Assembly (NCBI GenBank): GCA_016617855.1
Contig: JAECUM010000815.1
Location: 62,001 to 126,000 of the forward strand
Direction: 5' to 3'
Length of the DNA stretch: 64,000 nucleotides
Source of the DNA: Megalonaias nervosa
Taxonomy: Eukaryota; Mollusca; Bivalvia; Unionida; Unionidae
The notes below the pieces were generated by a model. That model saw only the letters and a program-made list of their open reading frames with translations, was not told where the DNA came from and did not search any database. How positions within the stretch are numbered: position 1 is the first letter of the stretch; the number at the start of each line of letters is the position of its first letter. A program made the position numbers and the translations under genes. Shown one piece after another: positions 55,506 to 64,000 of this stretch.

Positions 55506-55789
55506 TGTTCCAATAAGAATTAATCAGTTACACCATTTTGTATTTACTTGCAAGTTTTTGTGATAATCAGAAATCTCTTTGAATACTTTTATCATCTTGA
55601 CTCCAGAATTTTCTTTGTGAATTTTGTGAATTGAGATCAATGAATCTTCACAATGCACATACATATAAAACATGTAATTATGAAATAAAAGTCAGAATTC
55701 AGGAAGAAATTTTAGCCCTTGCAGTCTTAGGAATGTACCCTTCTGTATGTTGAAGAGGCAATTAATAGAGCAAAGAATTATAGAGTCTT

Positions 55790-55975
55790 GGTGATTAGCA
55801 TAGCAAACTCACAGTCCAAAAGGTGTAGGATCAAATCCTACCATCTGATCAACCTGGGTTGGCTGCCTTTGTGTGTCCTTGGGAAAAGCACTTTACTCAG
55901 TTGTATTAGTTCTAAATAACCTATTTGTGTTGCTGTGCCATACAACACCAAACCAAAACAAAACAAATTTATGCT
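55790..55975 (+). mobile_element. tRNA-like SINE, family 3
   Basis: A tRNA-like head (GGTGATTAGCATAGC... AGGATCAAATCCTACC) is followed by CCTTGGGAAAAGCACTTTAC, a body motif widespread in invertebrate SINEs, and an AACCAAAACAAAAC tail. Head and body order is that of a SINE. The target duplication was not resolved. Confidence 0.6.
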
Positions 55976-56094
55976 GATGAATTATAATTTGAGGATTAGT
56001 TCATTCAAATTTTGCATTTTGTGCTATTCGAATTGTAGCACTTTTATGATTTTTCTTTGATTGTTTAGGGTTGCATGAAAATATATTTGCAATG

Positions 56095-56435
56095 GTTTTT
56101 ATTGCTCATGGTTGGTTTTTAATGGCACTTTGAGTTGTTCTTGGTTGGTTTTAATGGTACTTTGATATGTTCTTGGTTGGACTTATGGAACTTTGAGTTG
56201 TTCATGGTTGGTTTTAATAGCACTTTGAGTTGTTCTTGGTTGGACTTTAATGGCACACTGATTTCTTGGTTGGACTTGAATGGCACTTTGAGTTCTTGGT
56301 TTGTAATGGCACTTTGGAATGTTCTCGATTTTTAATGGCACTTTGAGTTCTTGGTTTTAATGGCACTTTGAGTTGTTCTTGGTTGGATTTTAACGGCACT
56401 TTGAGTTCTTGTTTTTTAAGGGCACTTTGAAGACA
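56095..56435 (+). repeat. ~30-bp degenerate tandem repeat, about ten units
   Basis: TTTTAATGGCACTTTGAGTT followed by GTTCTTGGTTGG, with indels between units. Confidence 0.85.
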
Positions 56436-57629
56436 TTATTGTTGATTTATAATAACAATAGCTAAGTGCATATCCTAAAGACAATTTGAGGCAGCTGATC
56501 TTGCAGTCACCTACATTACGTGAAATATATTTTTGAAGATGTAACTTATGGTTTATGTTGTGTCAGTGCATATTATTTTCTGGAAATTATTAGATATAAT
56601 CTATCATGTCAGCATGTACCTTAAGTTAGTTTTCTTTCTGTTGGGAAATGGTAATGTCTGAATTAAAATGGGTTTAGATCCAGATTATTTTTTTGTTATG
56701 TGAATGCATGTATGCATACATGCTTGTGTGCATGTAAGTGAGAGATAATTGTCAGCCACCAGTTATGTCAAGTGTAAAACCATGAACCATGATCTTTCAT
56801 GTTTACAGTTGTAGCAGATCAGGATCCACTCATTGTTACCTTAGTTATTTTAAGTCAATAAAGGACTTGAAATAACATATATGACTGGGGCAGGAACAGA
56901 AACTGTCACCCTCTGCTGGGAGTCAGTACCAACATACATATTAACAAGTCCGTCTTGGTCCCATGGTAAAGCACAGTTACAGATGTTCTTTGCTTTTTGA
57001 ATGATCATGAATTGGATCTACCTTTAAGTTGTCTTTTCCATGGTAAAGGTCAATTGATCTGTCATATAAATCTGGAAACTTCAAATTGGGTTGAACACCA
57101 TAGTTTTTCCTGCTCCATCATATTAGACCCATGGACAGTTGTTTTCTTTTTTCAAGTGTTCTCTAAATGTTCACCATACTTTGTATCCTTCTTTGTCTGT
57201 TTTCTAGTAGGGCCATTTTCCTCATTTTGATTCCTTTTGACTTTTTGGATCTACCACTGGATAAGTAGCCAGAGTTACCTGAAGTCGTGATTTAAGTCTT
57301 GTCCATTGGACCAGGACCATGTGTAGAGGTCAGTTTGTGTTTCAGTGTTCTAAGTTAGCAGCTAATTCATCCTCATGATTTGAGTACCAGATTGGCAATG
57401 AGTACAATGAGATTCATTGTATGCACATATCTTTTGCATCAGGTATTTTGTCTCATGAATTGAATACATCACACAATATGCACATATCTTTTGCATTGGG
57501 TATTTCAAGTCGTGCTCAATAAGGCTTCAGTTGGAAGACTGGAATGATCCGTTTCCCAGTAATAAGACAAAGTTTCTTTGTACAAGATTAGACTTTAGCT
57601 CTTGCAGTTTTGATATGCTTATGGACTGG

Positions 57630-57868
57630 TTGTTGTTGTAGGGTTTAATGCCATTTTTCAGCACAAGATAGGCTATACATGGCGGCCATTATAAATGGTG
57701 GAGGAAGAACCCGAGAAAACCCGGGAAAGAACCACTGACCCACAAGAAGCTACTGGCAAGCTTTCTCACATACCCACATTGGCCGAACACGAGACTCAAA
57801 CCCATGCAGACAGAGGTGAGATGGTTGTGATTCGTAATGGTGAGTGCTTTAGACCTCTCGGAGGCCCA
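57630..57868 (-). mobile_element. SINE family 1, copy 5, minus strand
   Basis: Reverse orientation: the (GTT)n tail complement begins at 57630 and the tRNA-like head ends at 57868. A 12-bp target duplication with one mismatch flanks it (CTTATGGACTGG at 57618, CTTGTGGACTGG at 57869). Head and body are diverged but clearly the same family. Confidence 0.9.
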
Positions 57869-58388
57869 CTTGTGGACTGGTAATCAAATCTAGAGGCAAG
57901 AATAGTACAGACCTCAGACCACTGCTATTTTCTTTATCCAGCAATATTTTAAACCATACAAGCTTCTGTCTGTATTTTGGATTTCTCCTGTTCAGAAGGA
58001 ATAAAAAGGAAATATATTGGTGACTACAAGTCTTCCATTGTCGAGAAAATTATCAAGCCCCAAATAACAAAAATACTTAGTTTTCAATTTTATTTTTTTT
58101 TTAATTTTAAAAAAGTTCATTTTCATGGGTACTTAAATTCATGGATTTTGCCTCTGTCAATGTTGCATATTTATAGGTATTTTGTGGATTCACCCTACAC
58201 GTGCCTAGATTACAGAAAAAAAAGAACAATAATGTGCCAATTACAAGCATTGGTTATTTGAATGGCTAAAATAGAACTACTGTCAGTATGAACACAATGA
58301 AACACCTGTCAAAATCAACCCCATGCAGAGTTTTTTTTGGTCAGATAGCATCAAATGGAAACAGATGTTAGTAACAACACCAAACTAA

Positions 58389-58571
58389 GCGTTTATTGAA
58401 ATCTATTTATATGACGTTTTAAACCTGCTGTCAGCCAACCTGTACCATCAGTACAGTTATGTGAATAACGCCATCATACCATATGTGAACCAAGCTGATG
58501 ACCAACTGCTCTTTGTTCAATGCAGTCAGAAGGCTGTGGCAACATTTGATGTGGAGAAGAACAGCTCATGA
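58389..58571 (+). other. Unassigned 60-codon open stretch
   Basis: Open from just after a TAA to TGA at 58569. Composition is protein-like, with segments such as NLLSANLYHQYSYVNNAIIP and QADDQLLFVQCSQKAVATFD. There is no ATG at its start, and no clear splice acceptor was identified. I recognise no family. It could be a fossil of a gene or transposon exon, or chance. Confidence 0.2.
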
Positions 58572-58899
58572 TAAAATGTCTAAGTATGTATTAGTGTTTA
58601 ATAGCAAAGTAATGACTATATGGTGCCAGTCAGAGATAAAGTAAAAAATTTGTTGGGGCATTTAATTATTTAGCTCAGAGGAGTCACAAAATCCATGAAA
58701 ATTGGTACCAGATTAAAATAGTGAAACCACAGTACTTGTATATTTAAATTGAGACTTCAGACATTGGTAAGTCAAACTTAGCCAGACTTCAATCATATAA
58801 TTGTATCCAATCAAATTTGTGGACATTACTGTCACAAGTTTATATGAAACTCAAGTCTGTCTGTAAAGTTGGGGCAAGTGTTCTAAGATGCTTGCTTTT

Positions 58900-59100
58900 A
58901 CAGATCGCTGAAACATTCCATCTCAGTCTGCAGGAGTTTGAAACTTGGCTTGACCAATGTGGGTATGTGAGAAAGCTTGCTAGTAGCTTCCTGTGGGTCA
59001 GTCGTTATTTCCAGGTCTGTCACCAACTATACTGGCTTCCATTAAGAACATATTATGTTCTGAAAAACAGCATTAAGCCCCACAAAACTAAACCAAACTA
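58900..59100 (+). mobile_element. SINE family 1, old decayed copy
   Basis: Decayed body: CAGATCGCTGAAACATTCCA, then GGGTATGTGAGAAAGCTTGC, TAGTAGCTTCCTGTGGGTC, and a tail-adjacent CTGAAAAACAGCATTAAGCC with an A/C-rich end. No target duplication is recognised. It is an old member of the family, which implies a long-lasting activity. Confidence 0.7.
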
Positions 59101-59514
59101 TCCATAAAATCCTACTAGGTACTGTTTTTTTAAAAAATCTCCTTACCATATCATTAGCCCAAATTATTTAGATCACTTTACTTATATCTAGTTTATTTCA
59201 GTGCAGGAGAGAAAATTTAAATAAAGGCACTCTGCACCACTGCCACTAAGTTAGTACCTATTTTGTCCAGTTCTTACATGAATGATTTATAACAGTATGT
59301 TTGAAATAGACCAAGTGTCCTGTTGACCTTTTTATTTTATCTATGTATGTAATACATGAACATAGAAGTAGTTTTGCATTTCATGGATAACATTTTTATT
59401 TTTAAATCTTGTTTGGTTGTCCGAAAACATTTATACCCTTTGAAAACGTTTAATTTTATTTATGGGATTGTGTCTGTGTTAATATTTGGGCATCTGGTTG
59501 ATCATTACTGTGAC

Positions 59515-59520
59515 AATAAA
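59515..59520 (+). promoter_or_regulatory. Candidate poly(A) signal AATAAA
   Basis: AATAAA lies in TGACAATAAAACTTAATTT, downstream of a T-rich stretch and before a T-rich segment. It could end a long ERO1 3' UTR. This is motif evidence only; the alternative at 63287 is equally possible. Confidence 0.3.
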
Positions 59521-59869
59521 ACTTAATTTATTTTCATACCTCGGACTGAATTTCACCTCACATTTTTCATTAAATATAAAATATATCCCGTTTAGTTACA
59601 AATCGGCAGAAATTTTAGTGGAGTGACTAAATTGTTCAGTGGTGATTTTAATTATTTTTTTTTATCTACATTGCTTTGTGTGAAGGGATGCAACACATTG
59701 CTCAGTTCCAGTTATAATTATATGGGGGGGGGGAAAGCAGAATTCTTAGCATTAATTTCATCCACAAGTAAATTTAAAGGGTCTAGAAATTGATCTATTC
59801 CACTTGTTATGCACCTACCAAAAGGTGCAGCATATAATGCTATGATGCTTATCTGTACATTCAGTTATC

Positions 59870-60440
59870 TTTCATTCTTCTATATCTTTTCCCTTTTTTG
59901 TTTCTGCACAATAACATTAGTTTTAAATCCTCTACCTTTACCAAACTTTGTGGATGTCTTGCACTTGAGGTAAGGAAGAAACCCTATTGATTTTGATATC
60001 AATATTTAAAAGTTTACTTCACTGTGAATGAAGAAAAAAGGTTTCTGCACAGTAGTTCTACATCACAGACCTGAACCAAACTTTGTGGATGGTTTGCAGT
60101 TGGAGTAATAAAGATGTCTTTTTTACTTGGGAATCATTGTGTCAGAGGACTGAAAATGGAACAATGGCATCTGCACAGAAACTTTAGAACTCAACAGTGA
60201 AGTTTCTCTAGACTTTGTGGATGGTTTACACTTTGGGTAAGAAAAAGCCTTTTGATTTTTTTTGTTCACAAGTCAAGATCAGTGTAACAGAACAAGGTTT
60301 TCACATAATACCTTTGGTTTTTCACCATCAACATTTACCTCAAAAGAAACTTATAGATTTGTGAGTCTAAAGGTCAAAGGTCAGGGTCATAATGAGTCTA
60401 ATAAGAAATAGTTTTTGTGCAGTAAGTTTACCGTCGATAC
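59870..60440 (+). repeat. Degenerate tandem array, ~150-bp units (locus 3)
   Basis: TTTCTGCACAATAACATTAG, AACTTTGTGGATG and GAGGTAAGGAAGAAACC repeat several times as at 7500-8330. The array ends directly before MITE copy I. Confidence 0.6.
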
Positions 60441-60632
60441 TCACTAATAAGACAAGCCCAACTGCAAACACCCAGATTTTTTGTCACATAATGTGCAGTC
60501 AGATCTGGGTCCATGCAGTTTGTTAGAAGTAATCAGTAGAACAAACAACATAGACCCTGATTTTCAGGCGCATGATGCTATGGCAGATCAGGATCTATGT
60601 TTGCAGTTTTACTTGACTCATAATCGAGTATA
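60437..60632 (+). mobile_element. Double-hairpin MITE, copy I
   Basis: Left end ATACTCACTAATAAGACAAG; hairpins CACCCAGATTTTTTGTCAC... GTCAGATCTGGGTCC and ATAGACCCTGATTTTC... GGCAGATCAGGATCTATG; right end ACTCATAATCGAGTATAT. Confidence 0.78.
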
Positions 60633-61013
60633 TGCAGAAGTTCTAGACTGCATGCCATTGCCAAAGGTCACAGTCATTAAGACGGACTGGTCAGTACTCT
60701 CCCAAGTCGACAATGCCCTGCTAGTGCCAACATATAGTACTATTAAAGATGTCAGCATATAATGTGCTATTCACACTACTCTTATTCCACCATGTAGACT
60801 TAAAATGTACCAGTACAAGGGGCCGTGGAGTTTCCCTGGCTAATTTGGCCTCAAATCCTGACTAATGGGACTTGTTGATTCTGTTAATGATACCCTACCC
60901 TTGCCCACCCACCCACCCCCACCCCCGGACCGAGTGAAATGTGCTAACTACTACAAATATTATCGACACCCATAATTGTTTCTTAATTTATTTTCTTTTT
61001 TACATATGAATTT

Positions 61014-61265
61014 GGGGCCCCGAGTGGCCGAGTGGTCTAAAGCGCTCTCCGTTAAGGATCACTGCTGTCTCACCTCTGTCTGCATGGGTTCGAGTCTAGG
61101 ATTCGGCGAATGCGGATATGTGAGAAAGCTTGCCAGTAGCTTCTCGTGGGTCGGTGGTTCTTTCCGGTATTTCCCGGTTTCTTCCTCCACCATTAATACT
61201 GGCCGCCATGTATAGCCTATCGTGTGCTGAAAAATGGCGTTAAGCCCCACAACAACAACAACAAC
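61014..61265 (+). mobile_element. SINE family 1, copy 6 (young)
   Basis: Perfect 13-bp target duplication TACATATGAATTT at 61001-61013 and 61266-61278. The A box TGGCCGAGTGG and B box GGTTCGAGTCTA are present, and the tail is (AAC)n. If the ERO1 3' UTR extends this far, the insertion lies in it. Confidence 0.93.
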
Positions 61266-62058
61266 TACATATGAATTTTATGTATCTTATCTATATATTG
61301 AGCATGGTTATATTTCAACAGCTAATTGCAAGAATTACTCAACAATATTTACAATTTTTTTTCAGTTTTATGTATTGTACGGATAAATGCTTCATGTTGT
61401 AGATTTTTTCCATTTTCCTTTTTTTGTACATGATCGGTAGAATTTAATTGTAGATTAACATGATTTGTATTTATCTCTCAGTGACTGCTTTTGTCATTCA
61501 TGAATGATAATTCATGTTGTATTTTTCAGTCACACACACACATGCGCACACATTTACTTTTGGTGCTATGATTCCAGAGGATGAGCTGACTCAATAAGTT
61601 CAGGCCATATGTAATTCAATCATATGGCTATATTATGAACTCTGTTTTTAGGTCACAATTCTTTGCGAATTCTTTCAACATGTCTGAATCATTGTTTAAA
61701 TATGTTTATTTGCAATACACCTAGGACTATATATTTATTGACAAAATTAAATGCTAGAAGATTTAGTTGTCTGGGTAAATAAATAAATGCTTAGTACTGA
61801 TAAAAATGTCTGATTTACAGTACCCAGTTCAGTTCTTGTAACCATGGTGACAAATGCCCTACTGTTTGTAAAAAGTAGGAAATATTTCACCTTCACTGTC
61901 ATTGCTCAGTAGTATATTGAGTTGTAGTGAAAAATATTTGATAGTGGGAGTTTGGTTAAAAAAACGTGTAATCATTTTTTCCTCTTATTAGTCTTGACTG
62001 CAGACATCGTAGCGATATGACTGAAAAATTATTAAAGCTATGTTAAAAATCTAAATCC

Positions 62059-62080
62059 CACACACACACACACACACACA
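62059..62080. repeat. (CA)n microsatellite
   Basis: About eleven CA units. Confidence 0.9.
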
Positions 62081-62171
62081 CTATTGGTCTTTGAAAATTA
62101 ATCATTGTAGCCTGTGTACAAGTGTAGCTTTCTTTTTTAAAATGTGTTGTAAATGTTTATGAAATTCAATA

Positions 62172-62395
62172 TATACTTGCTTAGAAGTCAAGTAAAACTT
62201 CAGACAACAAAGATCCTGATCAGACACATCACAATACATAACATAATGAGCCTGCAGATTAGGGTCCATGTTGTTTGTTCTACTACCATAATTGCTCGTA
62301 ACAAACTGCACAGACCCAGATCTGCCACTGCATACTATGCCAGATGATCTGGGTCTGTGCAGTTTGAAGTTGAACTCCTCTTATAAGTGAGTATA
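62172..62395 (-). mobile_element. Double-hairpin MITE, copy J
   Basis: Left TATACTTGCTTAGAAGTCAA and right CTCTTATAAGTGAGTATA are well-preserved inverted repeats. Hairpin order is reversed: AAGATCCTGATCAG... first, then CAGACCCAGATCTGCC... GATGATCTGGGTCTGTG. Confidence 0.8.
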
Positions 62396-63286
62396 TGTGA
62401 TATGCATTTTTTGTGATAATAAGGAAATGGATTTTAATTGGTACAAGGGAATTTATTAATGGAAGAAGTTTGCATGGGAGATTGTATTGGATTTGTGTGT
62501 GCGTGTTGATAATATGACCAGTTACCATTGAAATGATTCAAATTCCATGATTTCTTTCTAAAGATTAATTAACCTCCATATTATTTTTCCAATTACACTT
62601 CTGTTTGTTTTGTAAACTAAGTTAAACATTAAGATTTTATGCATGTATTTTACCACATTTCCTCTTCAACTTTTACATGAAGGGAAAAAAATAACAGACC
62701 AACTTTCCAAAACCATGGGGAGTTAGTGATGCAATTTATCAAAATTTTTCAAATCAGACTCTTAACCAGAAATGAACAATAAAATCTGCAGTGTGAAAAC
62801 AACTGATTTTGTACTGCAGGAATAAGATTAAAAGCAATTTATTATTACAGTCTTTAAAAATATTAATAATCAGACATTTGTGGATAAGGGTGCTTTTAAA
62901 AGGTGGAGGTAAAATTTCTGTTAATCAATCTCATATAGGATGCAGAATTTGCACATTTAATTTCTGGATGAAATATTTTTGTGGCCTTTGCAATATTGAA
63001 AACATAAATTGACATGTTTTCTTGGTATTTAGTAATGATAACTTGTTAAAAATATTTTGTTTAGTGATCTGATGATTTTTTTTAAAAATATATTCTTTAA
63101 TTCGTAAAAGCATTAACAATGGCAGGGTGTTTATATTGAACCCAAACTGTCCTTTACAATTTTATTAACTGAATTTTATATAATGATTGTGGTTATATAA
63201 TGAATGTTTTTATATAACAGTTTAAATATGACAGTTTCATTGTTAATGTATGTTGTGTTGTAAATTAAGATTTGTCTTTAAAACCA

Positions 63287-63292
63287 AATAAA
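63287..63292 (+). promoter_or_regulatory. Candidate poly(A) signal AATAAA with GU-rich downstream
   Basis: AATAAA is followed within about 20 bases by TGTCTTTTTGG, a plausible downstream GU/U-rich element. It could be a distal ERO1 polyadenylation site about 10 kb after the stop codon. Motif evidence only. Confidence 0.3.
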
Positions 63293-63339
63293 GCTTTAAA
63301 TATGAATGCATGTCTTTTTGGTTATTATACATTTTCACG

Positions 63340-63500
63340 AAGATAGCTAAAGTTGTTAGCGTGCCATACTTGCAAGGTAAAGGTCGTGGGATCTAATTCT
63401 GACCAGATCAGCAGCTGTGGTCTCTCTGGGCAAGTCACTTGACTCCCATTGCCTCTATGCTATGTAACCTTTAATTTGTTGGTGTTACTAAACATTTTTA
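63340..63500 (+). mobile_element. tRNA-like SINE, family 3, second copy (tail lost)
   Basis: GTTAGCGTGCCATACTTGC and GTGGGATCTAATTCTGACC resemble a decayed tRNA head. The body motif CTGGGCAAGTCACTTGACTC corresponds to that in 55790-55975. The tail is not recognisable. Confidence 0.5.
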
Positions 63501-63924
63501 TGATTTGAGTAAGATCTTCTGCAGTCAGATGAACTTTTGAGTTGTAAGTTCTAGCTATGCTACACATCTTTGTAGAAAACATTTATATGAAAATAAAGAA
63601 GCATGCTGTAAAGTACTTATTAGCAAGTTTTTAATTTTGCTGTGCTGGCAGATATTGCAAACAGTGCTAAAATAAAGTTTAGATTATTCATTGGATATTT
63701 TACTAATTATGAGAGATGCCGATTATTGATTTCATTGAGAACAAAGTTGGAAACCTTTCCTGTGATTAATGACAACAAATTTTAACTGTTTGACTTTTAC
63801 ATAATCATACATTTCATACAAGTACAATTGTCAACAGGTTTGTCAACGTCCTTAAAAATGCCTGGCATACTTGTCAATATATTGATTAGGACAGGGAGCT
63901 AAAAACAATATCTGCTTGTGTATA

Positions 63925-64000
63925 GTATAAACCAATATCTGCCATTACATAATGCATCTGAAAATTATAGTCTACACTGTTCTATCATATCACAATTTCT
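63925..64000 (+). mobile_element. Probable partial hairpin MITE at the window end
   Basis: AACCAATATCTGCCATTAC followed by ATAATGCATCTG and a TCTACACTGTTCT segment resembles the hairpin of the family. It is diverged and runs off the window. Confidence 0.4.

Larger units (their letters stand above)
53156..64000 (+). other. ERO1 3' UTR and/or downstream DNA, no further gene seen
   Basis: I cannot place the transcript end. Candidate AATAAA signals are at 55684, 56857, 59515 and 63287. The interval holds tandem arrays (54179-54465, 55060-55505, 56095-56435), SINEs (55790-55975, 57630-57868, 58900-59100, 61014-61265, 63340-63500), hairpin MITEs (60437-60632, 62172-62395, part at 63920) and a degenerate array at 59870-60440. 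A 60-codon open stretch at 58389-58571 is unassigned. Confidence 0.6.

Noticed and set aside
54932..55563. Three overlapping plus-strand open frames (116-186 codons)
   Set aside because: They are the 29-bp minisatellite open in all three frames.

Overview
This window is animal nuclear DNA and is dominated by a single gene. It is AT-rich, CpG-poor and packed with introns, degenerate tandem arrays, tRNA-derived SINEs and several classes of transposon. The one protein-coding gene I can support runs on the + strand and covers nearly the whole window. It is the 3' two-thirds of ERO1, the endoplasmic-reticulum oxidoreductin (oxidase of protein disulfide isomerase). Nine exons between 2470 and 53155 join in consistent phase into 283 residues plus a stop. 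They carry the conserved FAD-contact motifs, the structural Cys pair and the C-terminal CVGCDKC motif. The upstream exons, with the signal peptide and the shuttle cysteines, lie outside the window. The repeat spectrum (tRNA-Leu-like SINE with an AAC tail, Gmr1-type Gypsy, DIRS and Penelope remnants) together with the protein sequence suggests a lophotrochozoan, most likely a bivalve mollusc. That assignment is inference.

Layout. 1-2469: upstream intron with diverged tandem repeats. 2470-4225: two exons, a SINE and a hairpin MITE. 4226-18543: 14-kb intron with two SINE/MITE clusters, ~150-190-bp degenerate arrays, microsatellites and a 0.94-kb TIR element. 18544-23466: two exons around a 4.7-kb intron. 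23467-39209: 15.7-kb intron holding an 8.0-kb Ty3/Gypsy element (23578-31619, 5-bp target duplication ATGAC), a 25-bp minisatellite of about 25 copies, a MITE-derived tandem array fused to a SINE tail, and a decayed DIRS-like retrotransposon. 39210-39286: exon, followed by an intron with an array of copies of that exon's own 5' splice site, a Penelope-like remnant with a hammerhead-like motif, and a long (TA)n tract. 42794-43377: two exons. 43378-48869: intron with a ~1.95-kb TIR element carrying a nested GC-rich MITE, then a young SINE. 48870-49009: exon ending at an apparent GC-AG intron. 53107-53155: last coding exon. 53156-64000: 3' UTR and/or intergenic DNA with tandem arrays, SINEs, MITEs and candidate poly(A) signals.

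The most unusual items are these: (1) a Gypsy element with pol order protease-integrase-RT-RNase H and a SCAN-like Gag segment, as in the Gmr1 group, with a 5' LTR cut to about 95 bp against a 1157-bp 3' LTR; (2) a 29-bp tandem array that repeats the donor splice site of its own upstream exon, with five intact GTAAGT sites; (3) a dense family of about 200-bp double-hairpin MITEs, one of which seeded an 84-bp tandem array; (4) a probable GC-AG intron; (5) repeat arrays that spread the nuclear-receptor half-site TCAAGGTCA. No bacterial-type operon, CRISPR array or true tRNA gene is present.
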